Assembly: GCA_018669005.1 (NCBI GenBank) | Contig: JABJAL010000076.1 | Location: 1-55,319 of the forward strand | Direction: 5' to 3' | Source of the DNA: Nitrospinaceae bacterium | Lineage (GTDB): Bacteria > UBA8248 | Length of the DNA: 55,319 nt | Part shown: positions 8,492 to 17,757 of the stretch, in pieces | Layout of the letters: each line of letters opens with the position of its first letter | Position numbering within the stretch: position 1 is the first letter of the stretch | Made by a program: the position numbers and the translations under genes | The notes under the pieces: model-generated | What the model was told of the DNA's origin: nothing | Seen by the model: only the letters and a program-made list of their open reading frames with translations | Databases searched by the model: none

Positions 8492-8632
8492 ATGAGCGCA
8501 TTCAGCAAGATATCTAAAAAATTCAACATCTACGGCGTACTGTTCGGAGCAACGGCTGGTGTTATCGCTGCCCTTTTAGGAATCGCCTCTGTACTCATCA
8601 TGTTGGATATGCTTGGCATTTCCATTCCTTAA
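8492..8632 (+). CDS. 46-residue single-span membrane protein
   Basis: This short frame encodes MSAFSKISKKFNIYGVLFGA and then a hydrophobic stretch to LGISIP. The N-terminus is basic and there is one or possibly two membrane spans (residues 13-44). It has a ribosome site (AAGGAAG) and sits 30 bases after the cyclase stop and about 20 bases before the methyltransferase start, so it is probably part of the operon. It resembles no family I can name. A regulatory microprotein for a neighbour is possible but unsupported. Confidence 0.65.
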   Translation: MSAFSKISKKFNIYGVLFGATAGVIAALLGIASVLIMLDMLGISIP

Positions 8633-8653
8633 CCCTACGGGAATAACGCCTGG

Positions 8654-9406
8654 ATGATCCTCGACACGTTCGAGCGCTATAAACATAATCTATTCCTGTC
8701 TCCTATCACCTCCGGCACCCTTGAACATATCGGGAAGGTTTGCGGTATCACCGACTCATCCACCGTACTCGACATCGATTGCGGAAAAGGCGGGGCGGCG
8801 TTGACGCTGGCGGAAAAATTCAAATGCGCCGTCACCGGCATCGAATCCCAGGCCGAATTCGCCGAGGAGGCGCGGCGGCGAGCCATATTCGAAGATCTCG
8901 ATCACTTTGTGAACATTATCGACTCTGGCCCCGAAGAATTGCCGTTCGACGATTTTTTCTTTGACCTCGCCTTATCTCTTGGCCATGTTCGTCCTTTTAA
9001 TACCGCAAAAATACTTCTCGAATTATCCCGCGTAGTACGGGACGGGGGATGGATTGCGATCTCGGAAATGGTTTGGAAGTCTGGCGATTCCGACTCTGCC
9101 AACCCCGCCGTCAAGGAATGGGTTAACGGTTTTTCGCCTAGCCGAATTTCGGGCCTCGATGAGCGGATCAAGGAGCTATCCGGGGCCGGATTCTGGGTCG
9201 AATCGGCAGAACTTGAGGAGGATAAGTCATGGGAGGATTTTTACGCCCCTCAGGCTATGGCTATTTTAGAAAATCGTCATGAACACATAGGCTCCGCCGA
9301 GGCGAAATCAATACTCGATAAGTGGCAAAATGAACTTGAAATATTTCATGCCGCAGGCGGCAAAGAATCGCTGGGCTATGCTTGTTTTATATTGAGGTTG
9401 CCGTAG
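8654..9406 (+). CDS. Class I SAM-dependent methyltransferase
   Basis: The 250-residue product has a Rossmann methyltransferase core. Motif I is VLDIDCGKGGAALTLAEKF (the usual GxGxG is CGKGG), with an acidic residue in VTGIESQAEFAEEA and motif IV around FDDFFFDLALSLGHV. The next region, LELSRVVRDGGWIAISEMVW, is typical of the ubiquinone/menaquinone-type Methyltransf_11 group. The C-terminal third is acidic and helical. The substrate is not predictable. It lies in the htrA-to-gatB run, between the microprotein and phosphofructokinase genes. Confidence 0.85.
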   Translation: MILDTFERYKHNLFLSPITSGTLEHIGKVCGITDSSTVLDIDCGKGGAALTLAEKFKCAVTGIESQAEFAEEARRRAIFEDLDHFVNIIDSGPEELPFDDFFFDLALSLGHVRPFNTAKILLELSRVVRDGGWIAISEMVWKSGDSDSANPAVKEWVNGFSPSRISGLDERIKELSGAGFWVESAELEEDKSWEDFYAPQAMAILENRHEHIGSAEAKSILDKWQNELEIFHAAGGKESLGYACFILRLP

Positions 9407-9480
9407 CACTAAAAAATTCGTCGGCATATGCTTTGTGCCTCGCCCTGTAAAACCGGACATCTACGCCGGAGGTCACACCA

Positions 9481-10596
9481 ATGGTTAGCGAAAAAAAAGA
9501 GGCGAGCAAAATTCGCTCTCTTGGAATTTTGACCGGAGGCGGTGACTGTCCAGGCTTGAACGCTGTTATTCGGGCTGTCGTTCTCACCGCCGAGCGGGCT
9601 GGTGTTCGCATTCAAGGAATCCGCAACGCATACAGTGGATTAGTCCACAATCAATTCATCGATCTTGACTCTTCAAAAGTTGACCACCTACTTCAGTATG
9701 GCGGCACGATCCTAGGAAGCTCGAACCGCGATAATCCTTTTGAGTTCATGATGACCATCGACGGCGAGCGCCGCCCAGTCGATGTTTCCGACACGGTAAT
9801 CAGCAACTTTCATAATGCTGGCCTTGACGGCCTCATCGCCATTGGTGGAGACGGAACGCTGCAAATAACGCATCGGCTCACCCAGAAAGGGCTTCCGGCG
9901 ATTTGCGTGCCCAAAACTATCGACAATGACCTTCTCGCCACAGACGTTACTTTTGGATTCGACACCGCGGTAGGAACCGCCACCGAGGCCATCGACCGTC
10001 TGCGCACGACGGCGGAGAGCCACGGACGCTTGATGGTCGTCGAGGTGATGGGCCGAAACGCCGGATGGATAGCCCTGTTCTCGGGCCTGGCGGGTGGGGC
10101 CGACGTCATTCTTCTTCCCGAAATCCCTTTTACAATAGAAGCCATCGCCAACGACATCCGCATTGATCGCTCCTCGGGCAAGAATTTTAGTATCATTGTC
10201 GTGGCCGAGGGCGCCCATCTCAAGGACGGCGAGGTCGTGATTCAGAGAATGGCGGACGATCCGACTCATCCGCAGCGGCTTGGAGGAATCGGAAACATCG
10301 TGGGACACCTTCTTGAAGAGAAAACTGGATACGAAACGCGTGTTACGGTGCTCGGACATATCCAGCGGGGCGGGACCCCCTCGACCTACGACCGGAACCT
10401 ATCCACACGCTTTGGCGTACACGCGGCCTTGACCGCCATAGAAGGGCGGTTCGGTCATCTCGTCGCCCTGCAAAACGGATCGATAACCCTGGTTCCCATG
10501 GCCGACGCCGCCCAAGGTCAACGCTTGGTTTCACTCGACAGCGATTTCATCGGAGTGGCACGCTCCGTCGGAATTTCTTTTGGCGATGAGAATTAA
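9481..10596 (+). CDS. pfkA: 6-phosphofructokinase, mixed ATP/PPi motif type
   Basis: The 371-residue product is a PfkA-fold kinase that phosphorylates fructose 6-phosphate. GILTGGGDCPGLN (15-27) begins the nucleotide site. GGDGT (122-126) carries the glycine usual in ATP enzymes at E. coli position 104, while PKTIDND (144-150) carries the lysine at position 124 usual in PPi enzymes. The catalytic TIDND Asp is present. VMGRNAGWIALFSG and the HIQRGGTPS region complete the substrate site. This G/K combination marks the mixed-substrate group III enzymes, so donor preference is uncertain. The ribosome site GGAGG precedes the ATG. Confidence 0.93.
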   Translation: MVSEKKEASKIRSLGILTGGGDCPGLNAVIRAVVLTAERAGVRIQGIRNAYSGLVHNQFIDLDSSKVDHLLQYGGTILGSSNRDNPFEFMMTIDGERRPVDVSDTVISNFHNAGLDGLIAIGGDGTLQITHRLTQKGLPAICVPKTIDNDLLATDVTFGFDTAVGTATEAIDRLRTTAESHGRLMVVEVMGRNAGWIALFSGLAGGADVILLPEIPFTIEAIANDIRIDRSSGKNFSIIVVAEGAHLKDGEVVIQRMADDPTHPQRLGGIGNIVGHLLEEKTGYETRVTVLGHIQRGGTPSTYDRNLSTRFGVHAALTAIEGRFGHLVALQNGSITLVPMADAAQGQRLVSLDSDFIGVARSVGISFGDEN

Positions 10597-10629
10597 CTAA
10601 ACTGCCTATACCGGCAACACGGAGAATGC

Positions 10630-12102
10630 ATGAGCGACATCATCTCATTAACTGCCCGGGAGCTCTCCGGCAAACTCAAGACAAGGGAAATCTCGTCTGA
10701 GGAAGCGACCCGGGCCTATCTCGATAGAATCGAGGAAACCGATGAGCGGGTACACGCCTACCTCACCATTTTAAGAGACAAAGCCATCGAGGGGGCGAGG
10801 CAAGCCGACAATCAACTTGCAGGAGAAGGCGGCGGGCCCTTGTTGGGAATGCCGGTGGCCATCAAGGATCTTCTCTGCATGAAGGACACCCCCACAACAT
10901 GCGGCTCGAAATTCTTGGAGAATTTCATCGCGCCCTACGACGCCACCGCCGTTCGCAAACTCAAGGAGGCGGGTGCCGTTATTCTGGGCAAACTCAACAT
11001 GGACGAATTCGCGATGGGCTCATCGACAGAGCACAGCGCCTTTGGCCCAAGCCGGAATCCTTGGAACCTGGAGACTACTCCTGGCGGGAGCAGCGGCGGA
11101 TCGGCAGCGGCGGTTTCGGCACGCTCTTGCGCCCTGTCACTGGGATCGGACACAGGCGGCTCAATTCGCCAGCCCGCCGCCTGCTGCGGTGTGGTGGGAA
11201 TGAAACCTACCTATGGGCGCGTATCGAGGTACGGGCTTATCGCTTTCGCAAGCTCGCTCGATCAGATCGGCCCCTTTTCACATACTGTCCACGATAGCGC
11301 GATGATGCTGACCGCCGTGAGCGGACACGATCCGTTGGACTCCACTTCGGCCGATGTCCCCGTCCCCGACTACACCGAAGGGTTGAAGCGGGGCGCAAAG
11401 GGGCTTCGAGTTGGGATACCAAAAGAATATTTCATCGACGGAATGGACCCGGAGGTCGAGGCATCGGTAAGACACGCCATCAAGGTCATGGAGGAGCAGG
11501 GGGCTGAGATCCATGAAATTTCGCTTCCCTCTACCGAGTACGCAATTCTCACCTACTACATCATCGCTCCGGCAGAGGCGAGCAGTAACCTGGCCCGCTA
11601 TGATGGCGTACGCTTTGGGCTCAGGGAAGAGAGCGGCGCCTCGGAGTGGGGCCCGCTCCACGGCATGTATGCAGAGAGCAGGGAGAAGGGCTTTGGCGAG
11701 GAGGTCAAGCTTAGAATCATGCTAGGCACCTATGTCCTCTCATCAGGCTACTACGACGCTTATTACACCAAGGCCCAGAAGGTTCGCACGCTGATCTGCC
11801 AAGAGTTTGCAGAAGCGTTCAAGACAGTCGATGTCATCATGTCGGCGACGGCGCCGACGCCAGCCTTTCGCTTCGGCGAGCGGATAAATGATCCGATCAG
11901 CATGTATCTCTCTGACGTGCTAACAATTCCCTGCAACATGGCCGGCCTTCCCGGTATCAGTCAGCCTTGCGGATTTACATCTGATAAACTGCCAATAGGG
12001 CTCCAATTCGTGGGGAAACATTTCGGCGAGGAAGATATCTTTCGCGCTGCGGCGGCGTTCGAAAATGCCACCGAGTATCACCTCGCCCAGCCGCCACTTT
12101 AG
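10630..12102 (+). CDS. gatA: Aspartyl/glutamyl-tRNA amidotransferase subunit A
   Basis: GatA hydrolyses glutamine to supply ammonia for converting Glu-tRNA(Gln) and Asp-tRNA(Asn) to the cognate amides. The 490-residue length is normal. The Ser-cisSer-Lys triad is visible as Lys79 (PVAIKDLL), Ser154 (PGGSSGG) and Ser178 ([11 protein letters not shown]). The [22 protein letters not shown] stretch is highly typical. GGAG lies 5 bases before the ATG. There is no gatC directly upstream, since phosphofructokinase ends 33 bases away, so gatC must be elsewhere. An unrelated dehydrogenase gene separates it from gatB. Confidence 0.97.
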   Translation: MSDIISLTARELSGKLKTREISSEEATRAYLDRIEETDERVHAYLTILRDKAIEGARQADNQLAGEGGGPLLGMPVAIKDLLCMKDTPTTCGSKFLENFIAPYDATAVRKLKEAGAVILGKLNMDEFAMGSSTEHSAFGPSRNPWNLETTPGGSSGGSAAAVSARSCALSLGSDTGGSIRQPAACCGVVGMKPTYGRVSRYGLIAFASSLDQIGPFSHTVHDSAMMLTAVSGHDPLDSTSADVPVPDYTEGLKRGAKGLRVGIPKEYFIDGMDPEVEASVRHAIKVMEEQGAEIHEISLPSTEYAILTYYIIAPAEASSNLARYDGVRFGLREESGASEWGPLHGMYAESREKGFGEEVKLRIMLGTYVLSSGYYDAYYTKAQKVRTLICQEFAEAFKTVDVIMSATAPTPAFRFGERINDPISMYLSDVLTIPCNMAGLPGISQPCGFTSDKLPIGLQFVGKHFGEEDIFRAAAAFENATEYHLAQPPL

Positions 12103-12121
12103 AACAATATAGAGGAGTGCC

Positions 12122-13159
12122 ATGAACGACGTGCGAAACATCACCGAGCTTTTGGGAGACGGCATCGCCGATGAGCTTAGGGATAGCGTGCATGCTGTCG
12201 CAGGGGCGCTTCCTGGCGAATACCATTTTGAAACGGTGGACCTTTCGTACGAAAATCGAAAAAAGGGGGGCCGGACACTCTACGATGAGGCGGTAAATTC
12301 GATGCTGCAAACCAGCATCGGCCTTAAATACCCAACCGCCACCATCGAGGAAAGCCCTAACGCCATCCTCAGGAAACTTCTGAAATTCTCCGTTATCCAC
12401 AGACCGGTGACCACCATTCCCGGGATAAAAACTAATTTTTCGGGGAAAATCGATCTTGATATCGTCCGCGTTGCAACGGGCGGCACGTATGATGATCCCG
12501 GCCAGATGATCGGCGACTACGCGGCAGCGAGCCTGCGAATCGTGGACAGAAAAACCTGCGAGCAAGCTGCCCACTACGCCTTTTCTATCGCCATGCGCGA
12601 GCGCAAATCACTCACCTCCTCAAGTAAGTACACAATCCAGCGGGTAACAGACGGCTTGTTTGAAGATATCGTCGATGAGGTAGCGGGAGAGTTTCAGTTC
12701 TCTGGCCAGATCGTGCACAACAGAGAGCTTTTTGATGCTCTGCTGGCAAAGCTCGTGATGAAGCCAGAGCAGTTCCAGGTTGTTCTCGTTCTCAACGAAT
12801 ATGGAGACTTTCTCTCCGATCTTGCAAGCGGGCTCGTTGGAAGTCTTGGCTTGGGTGCATCCGTGTCTCTCTCCTTTGATGAGAAAAATCGCGTCTCCGT
12901 GGGCATGTTTGACGCCAGCCACGGCACCGCGCCCGACATCGCAGGCCAGGACAAGGCGAATCCAACAGCCATCCTCTTGGCCTTCTCGCTCCTTTTGCGG
13001 CATATCGGCGACACTAAAGCGGCAAACGCCCTACAAGACGGGTTATTTGATTGCATGGGAAAAGGAGAGACTACCGGTGATTTAGGTGGGCCTCACGGAA
13101 CGACATCCTTTACTAAAATCTTAATCGAGCACGTTCAACAGAATTTAACAGCATCCTAA
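12122..13159 (+). CDS. Isocitrate/isopropylmalate dehydrogenase family protein, NAD-type
   Basis: The 345-residue product is a divergent member of the IDH/IMDH beta-decarboxylating dehydrogenases. Family landmarks are LLGDGI near the start, the substrate motif SPNAILRKLL, HRPV, and Arg with Tyr seven residues on (RVATGGTY, replacing the usual RENTEGxY). Also present are a Lys in SSSKYTIQ (usually HK), DALLAKLV, the metal aspartates in NEYGDFLSDL, and ASHGTAPDIAGQDKANPTA. Asp-Ile after TAP, rather than Lys-Tyr, indicates NAD rather than NADP. Isocitrate is the likeliest substrate, but homoisocitrate or 3-isopropylmalate cannot be excluded. It sits between gatA and gatB with short spacers on both sides. 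Confidence 0.8.
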   Translation: MNDVRNITELLGDGIADELRDSVHAVAGALPGEYHFETVDLSYENRKKGGRTLYDEAVNSMLQTSIGLKYPTATIEESPNAILRKLLKFSVIHRPVTTIPGIKTNFSGKIDLDIVRVATGGTYDDPGQMIGDYAAASLRIVDRKTCEQAAHYAFSIAMRERKSLTSSSKYTIQRVTDGLFEDIVDEVAGEFQFSGQIVHNRELFDALLAKLVMKPEQFQVVLVLNEYGDFLSDLASGLVGSLGLGASVSLSFDEKNRVSVGMFDASHGTAPDIAGQDKANPTAILLAFSLLLRHIGDTKAANALQDGLFDCMGKGETTGDLGGPHGTTSFTKILIEHVQQNLTAS

Positions 13160-13174
13160 AGGAAACCACTGTCG

Positions 13175-14623
13175 ATGGATTTTGAAACGATTATTGGGCT
13201 TGAAGTTCATGCCCAGATGAACACGAACACCAAGATTTTCTGCGGCTCTAGCGCGGCCTTCGGCGGCAAACCCAACCATCACACCTGCACGGTGGACCTC
13301 GGCCTTCCGGGCGTTCTCCCTGTGCTTAATAAAGAAGTGGTCGAGTACGCTCTTCGCCTCGGAATCGCCATAGGCGCCAAAATCACCCCGCTCTGCCGCT
13401 TCGCCCGTAAACACTACTTTTACCCGGACCTACCCAAGGGCTATCAAATCAGCCAGTACGAAGAACCACTCTGCGAGGGCGGCGAGGTGAAGATATTTCC
13501 AAAAGATGGGGAAATGAAAACTGTCCGCATCACAAGAATTCACATGGAAGAGGATGCCGGTAAACTTATTCATGGCGAGGAGATGAACGACACCTCCCAC
13601 TCCTATGTAGATTTAAACCGGGCGGGTGTGCCCCTTCTTGAGATTGTCAGCGAGCCCGATCTTAGAAACCCCGAGGAGGCGGAGACTTATCTTAAGAAAA
13701 TTCACACCCTCGTTCGCTATCTAGATATCTGCGACGGCAATATGCAGGAGGGAAGCCTTCGATGCGATGCAAATATTTCAATACGCCCCCGCGGCTCAAA
13801 GGAATTTGGCGAAAAGGTCGAGATCAAAAACATGAACTCGTTCCGAAATCTGAGACGGGCGCTTGAGTACGAAGTGGAGCGTCAGCGAATAGCCTACGAT
13901 GAACGCGAGGCCATCATCCAGGAAACCCGGTTGTTCGATGCCGCAACGGGAACGACACGCCAAATGCGAACCAAGGAGTACGCGCACGACTACCGCTATT
14001 TTCCGGATCCGGATCTGGTGCCCCTCAAAGTTGGCCAGGAATGGACCGACAAAGTGCGGGCCGATCTTCCCGAGCTTCCTGACGACAAGCGCGACCGCTT
14101 CCAGAGCGAATACGAACTGCCATTATACGACGCCGAAATCCTCACCGCCGAGCGGTCGCTGGCAGACTATTTCGAGAATACCGTTAAGGAGGCGAGCGCC
14201 GGGGCGACGAAAGCGGTAAGCAACTGGGTGATGGGCGATATCCTTCGGGTCCTGAATGAGAAGAAACTCGACATCGACGAGTGCCCCGTCTCCCCCTCAC
14301 AACTTGCCTCAATGGTCTGCCTCATCGACGATGGAACCATCAGCGGAAAGATCGCTAAGCAGGTGTTCGATATCATGGTTGAATCGGGAAAAGACCCGGA
14401 CGTCATCGTCGAGGAGGAGGGTCTTCGCCAGATAACCGACAGCGGAGCGATCGAAGCGACGGTAGACGAAATTATCGCCGCCAACCCGAAGGAAGTGGAT
14501 GGCTATCGAAGAGGTAAAACCAAGCTCATTGGATTTTTCGTGGGTCAAGTCATGAAAGTGACCGAGGGCAAAGCCAACCCCCAAGCCGTACAAGAAATGC
14601 TCAAGGAAAAACTAGGGGCCTGA
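13175..14623 (+). CDS. gatB: Aspartyl/glutamyl-tRNA amidotransferase subunit B
   Basis: GatB is the tRNA-binding kinase/amidase subunit of GatCAB. The 482-residue product begins with the family signature FETIIGLEVHAQMNTNTKIFCG. It continues with LGLPGVLPVLN, KHYFYPDLPKGYQISQYEEP and RITRIHMEEDAGKLIH, and ends in a YqeY-like helical tail (SGKIAKQVFDIM, then GKTKLIGFFVGQVMK). The zinc-site cysteines of the classic form are only partly kept (CGSSAAF and HTC instead of CxxC pairs). It is the last gene of the run, stopping 6 bases from the end of a convergent gene without a visible terminator. Confidence 0.97.
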   Translation: MDFETIIGLEVHAQMNTNTKIFCGSSAAFGGKPNHHTCTVDLGLPGVLPVLNKEVVEYALRLGIAIGAKITPLCRFARKHYFYPDLPKGYQISQYEEPLCEGGEVKIFPKDGEMKTVRITRIHMEEDAGKLIHGEEMNDTSHSYVDLNRAGVPLLEIVSEPDLRNPEEAETYLKKIHTLVRYLDICDGNMQEGSLRCDANISIRPRGSKEFGEKVEIKNMNSFRNLRRALEYEVERQRIAYDEREAIIQETRLFDAATGTTRQMRTKEYAHDYRYFPDPDLVPLKVGQEWTDKVRADLPELPDDKRDRFQSEYELPLYDAEILTAERSLADYFENTVKEASAGATKAVSNWVMGDILRVLNEKKLDIDECPVSPSQLASMVCLIDDGTISGKIAKQVFDIMVESGKDPDVIVEEEGLRQITDSGAIEATVDEIIAANPKEVDGYRRGKTKLIGFFVGQVMKVTEGKANPQAVQEMLKEKLGA

Positions 14624-14629
14624 GCAACT

Positions 14630-15142
14630 CTACCCGAGTGAGCGCAGATGAACCCAGCGATTCTGTTTCGTTTCAAATCCCCATTCCATTTGCCCCTCTG
14701 CCAGTAACTCGACAGGGCCATTCTTCTGTTTATGACACGATTCCACCTGCACCCGGTAGTAAACGACAAAGTGTGGTTCAAAGCGTGGCGAGAGATGTTT
14801 TTCACGCATTGCAAGAATGCACAAGTTCCGTACATCGCCGACCTCGCCAGAGGTAAGCGCCGAGGTCGCCTGGTCTGAACGAAACCATTTTTTTAGATCG
14901 CTGCCAAATTTTTTTTTCACCTCTTCCGCATGATCAGGAAGATAGAAAGCCTCGAGTAAGGTATTCCAGTTGCGCCAATTCGTTCCCGTCTCGAACTGGG
15001 TCAGCGTCATCAACAAACCTTCGCGACCGGGAATTTGGTTGTCCCCGATCAGAGATTGCGTGCAACCTGATACCAAAAGAGCCGCTCCGAGTAATACAGG
15101 CAAGAAAAACATTTTCTTTATATTCTTATTTGGCTGTTTCAT
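14630..15142 (-). CDS. Lipoprotein of unknown function, coupled to a cytochrome c'-like gene
   Basis: The chosen start (ATG at 15142) overlaps the stop of the upstream cytochrome gene as ATGA. It gives a 170-residue protein with a lipoprotein signal: basic N-region, hydrophobic run and lipobox LVSGC with Cys27. An upstream in-frame ATG would add a non-signal-like peptide. The mature part is mixed alpha/beta with HFVVYYRVQVESCHK and two further cysteines; I recognise no domain. The overlap implies co-translation with the cytochrome, so a role beside an electron-transfer protein on the envelope is plausible. Confidence 0.75.
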   Translation of the reverse strand: MKQPNKNIKKMFFLPVLLGAALLVSGCTQSLIGDNQIPGREGLLMTLTQFETGTNWRNWNTLLEAFYLPDHAEEVKKKFGSDLKKWFRSDQATSALTSGEVGDVRNLCILAMREKHLSPRFEPHFVVYYRVQVESCHKQKNGPVELLAEGQMEWGFETKQNRWVHLRSLG

Positions 15143-15615
15143 CGTCTTTTCTTTTTCTTTCTGAAGGGTTTGTGGCATGCACCACAACTCTTTCCAAGTA
15201 CGCGAAACGCACTCATCGAGGATTTCGCATCTCCGATTCCGGCAACCTTCGCGAGCGCTCGGGCGGCGGTCGAGGATTTTTCTGTAAGTTTTTTGTAGCG
15301 GTTAAAATCGTCCCATACTTCAGATTTTATTCGGGACTTTTCTCCGAAAGCGCTCCCTTTGGGACTCAATTCGGGTATCCGGTCAATAAGTTTCGCCACT
15401 TTCTCAGAAGCTTCCGCCAACTCTTTTAATTGACCATTTTTGACGAATACCCTAATGCCGCGCAATGTTTTACTGATGGACTTCATCGTAGCCGTCCGAA
15501 TTTTTTGAATCTTTTCAAGCGACTCCGCACCTCGTGCGGGAGACAACAATGCCGCTGAGAAAAACACAGCGGCAACACAAACAACTAGGGCATGAAAAAA
15601 ATTACGATTACGCAT
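15139..15615 (-). CDS. Cytochrome c'-like (class II) periplasmic cytochrome
   Basis: The 158-residue product has a Sec signal peptide (MRNRNFFHALVVCVAAV to PARGA). An all-helical mature domain follows, with a single heme-attachment motif CGACH near the C-terminus (GKSCGACHKPF), the position expected for four-helix cytochromes c'. The tail is a basic run of Lys/Arg. Cytochromes c' bind gases such as NO or act in electron transfer. The first helix has KIRTATMKSISKTLRGI, in which a Met resembles the distal region. It heads a two-gene unit with the lipoprotein. Confidence 0.85.
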   Translation of the reverse strand: MRNRNFFHALVVCVAAVFFSAALLSPARGAESLEKIQKIRTATMKSISKTLRGIRVFVKNGQLKELAEASEKVAKLIDRIPELSPKGSAFGEKSRIKSEVWDDFNRYKKLTEKSSTAARALAKVAGIGDAKSSMSAFRVLGKSCGACHKPFRKKKKRR

Positions 15616-15722
15616 TCAATCTCCATATCAACAACATAAAAAAGATATTTTTATTCCCGACTTCCCCCTTATCTGTAATCGTAGGAACTCATGCAGGGTG
15701 TTGTCAATTTAAAAATAATTAT

Positions 15723-16214
15723 TTACTGCGGATCGATGAATTCAGATCGTACCCAACCAGTGCCTCTAAATGTAACCACCCTGACCCACCTGATGGGCTG
15801 ACGCATATTATTGCTAAATCCTTCTTCTGCCCACATCAGATGAATGGAATCCTCGGGCTCATATTCCAACACCCGACCCACTGTTCCAGACGGGAGTTTT
15901 TTAATTCGCACTGCTCTTTTAAACATCCCACCCGGTCTATCCCAGAGCCAGACATGTACATCTCTCGGCTCGACCATTAAATGCCTGGGAGTAGTTCTTA
16001 GCACCACCTTTAAATTCGAACGTACTTTTCTATTTTGCTCAATTTGACTTTGTCTATTTTTATCGAAGGCAGCTTTTTGCATCCCCGAGCAAGCACTGAG
16101 GAATACAAGGGACACCAGCAAAATTGACCGTATCGGCAAACCCCTTAACCGCGAAATCAGGTGAAACCCATTGTGCCGATTCTTAAATTTATGTGGTTGA
16201 TTCGTGTACCCCAT
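15723..16214 (-). CDS. Lipoprotein with SH3-like C-terminal region, unknown function
   Basis: The 163-residue product has a long basic N-region, a hydrophobic segment (SILLVSLVFLSAC) and a lipobox LSAC with Cys at about 42. The mature region contains VWLWDRPGGMFKRAVRIKKL, then GTVGRVLEYE and WVRVVTFRGTGWVRSEFIDP. This pattern of short strands ending in xGWVxxxFI is characteristic of bacterial SH3-like domains that bind cell wall or protein ligands. GGAGAAGAGGGG precedes the ATG. It may be transcribed with the cytochrome c' gene downstream, about 107 bases away. Confidence 0.75.
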   Translation of the reverse strand: MGYTNQPHKFKNRHNGFHLISRLRGLPIRSILLVSLVFLSACSGMQKAAFDKNRQSQIEQNRKVRSNLKVVLRTTPRHLMVEPRDVHVWLWDRPGGMFKRAVRIKKLPSGTVGRVLEYEPEDSIHLMWAEEGFSNNMRQPIRWVRVVTFRGTGWVRSEFIDPQ

Positions 16215-16740
16215 CCCCTCTTCTCCCTTATTTAACTCCCCGATATTCGGGAATCAATAGCAACTATGCTCCTCCCAGTTAAGAAGCAAGGCTTATACCG
16301 CTCAACGGCAAGCGGAAGAAAAAAGTTAAACAAGCGCAACCAATTGATATTATTGATCTTTTGCTTCTAATTAGTCTCTTCTATCATCTACAACCGATCA
16401 GTAAGGCTCAAAATACCCTAAAAAGAGGTAATTAATACCGGAAAAAACCTCCACATACACAGATTTCGCGTGATTAAATACCATTTCGACCATCCTGAAA
16501 AATACTCCCTCTACCAAACCTCCATGGGCTCTTTTGGATATTCATAAACATCGGCTCTACCAAGTAAAACACCTACTAGTATATCCTTCCTCGATTGTCC
16601 CGACCCGATCATACATCAGGCTACGATTTGACTTGCCCCGGGAAAAATGCAAATACACTTTTTACACTGGAAGCAAGCTAACTAAATATCATACAGATTC
16701 AGCACCCTGTATCATTACGAAATTATACGGAGCTATTTTT
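16215..16740. other. AT-rich intergenic region before the hydroxyacid dehydrogenase
   Basis: No gene is convincing here. The dehydrogenase frame stays open upstream to 16534, but those 69 codons are AT-rich and not conserved-looking, and the proper start is at 16741. Promoters for the two divergent neighbours should lie here. A small imperfect palindrome (CCCCGATATTCGGGA) occurs near 16241. Confidence 0.45.
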
Positions 16741-17757
16741 ATGTCTGATTTGATTCGCCTCCTGGTCGTTGATGCTTTCTCGGGTCACTATCCCGATCAT
16801 ATTAAAAATTATTCGAAAGGGCTGCCCTTCGAGCTAATCTATCCCGAGAAGGACGACGAAGATTCTTTAAAGAGCGCCGCCGAGAATGCCGAGGCCATCC
16901 TTTGCTATAAGGCCCCGCTTCCCGGATCCGTGATCAAAAGCGCCCCCTCCATTAAATTCATCCAAAAACACGGCCTCAATTTGAAAAATATTGATCTTGA
17001 CGCCGCCCGCGAAGCGGGTATCCCAGTGGCAACAATGCCCTTGATGCGCAACGCCACGGCGGCTGAACAAGCTCTGACGCTCATGCTCTGCTGCGTGCGC
17101 AAAGCCATGCCCGGCCACCGAGCAGTAGCTGACGCCGAGTATCTCAAGCTCGGGATCGAGCCCATTGTTACGAGCCAGTGGGACATGAACACGAACTGGA
17201 CTAAAATTGAGGGGATAACAGAGCTTTTCGGTGCCTCGGTTGGAATCGTCGGACTGGGCGACATCGGTATGGAAGTTGCCACCCGTTGCCGCGCTTTCAA
17301 CATGGATATTTTTTACACGCAGCGCACGCGCCACACCAAGGACGTGGAAGAGGCTTTCGATGCCACCTATCTCCCCCTGGATGAGCTTCTTGCCCAGTCG
17401 GATTTTGTCGTGTTAATCATCCCGCACACCCCCGAGACGGAAGGATTCATTGGCACAGAGCAATTGTCCAAAATGAAATCCACCGCCACCCTCATCAACA
17501 TCGGCAGGGGAGGACTCATCAACGAAGATGAGCTCGCGGGCGCCCTCAGGGAAGGCCAAATTGGAATGGCCGGGCTAGACGTTTACCGCCGTGAGCCATT
17601 GCCTGAGTCGAGCGAACTTAGAGGCCTCTCAAATATCGTCTTCTCTCCCCACGCTGGAGGCGGCTCCTACCGGGCTTGGGGAACGGACATACCGGGCGTT
17701 CTTGGCAATATTCAGAAATTCTTCAACGGAGAACGCCCCCGGGGCGTGGTGACATAA
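16741..17757 (+). CDS. D-isomer-specific 2-hydroxyacid dehydrogenase
   Basis: From the ATG at 16741 (CGGAG upstream) the product is 338 residues, the family's usual length; the frame is open further upstream but without family sequence. The NAD-binding motif is VGIVGLGDIGMEVATRCRAF. The catalytic Arg lies in NIGRGGLINEDEL, Glu in YRREPLPESS and His in FSPHAGGGS. The family reversibly reduces 2-keto acids such as phosphoglycerate, glycerate or glyoxylate precursors. LNLKNIDLDAAREAGIPVATMP is the substrate-domain signature. It is monocistronic; the true substrate cannot be read from sequence. Confidence 0.93.
   Translation: MSDLIRLLVVDAFSGHYPDHIKNYSKGLPFELIYPEKDDEDSLKSAAENAEAILCYKAPLPGSVIKSAPSIKFIQKHGLNLKNIDLDAAREAGIPVATMPLMRNATAAEQALTLMLCCVRKAMPGHRAVADAEYLKLGIEPIVTSQWDMNTNWTKIEGITELFGASVGIVGLGDIGMEVATRCRAFNMDIFYTQRTRHTKDVEEAFDATYLPLDELLAQSDFVVLIIPHTPETEGFIGTEQLSKMKSTATLINIGRGGLINEDELAGALREGQIGMAGLDVYRREPLPESSELRGLSNIVFSPHAGGGSYRAWGTDIPGVLGNIQKFFNGERPRGVVT

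Noticed and set aside
16534-16740. N-terminal extension of the hydroxyacid dehydrogenase
   Set aside because: The residues before 16741 do not match the family and the composition is non-coding-like; the ATG at 16741 has a ribosome site.
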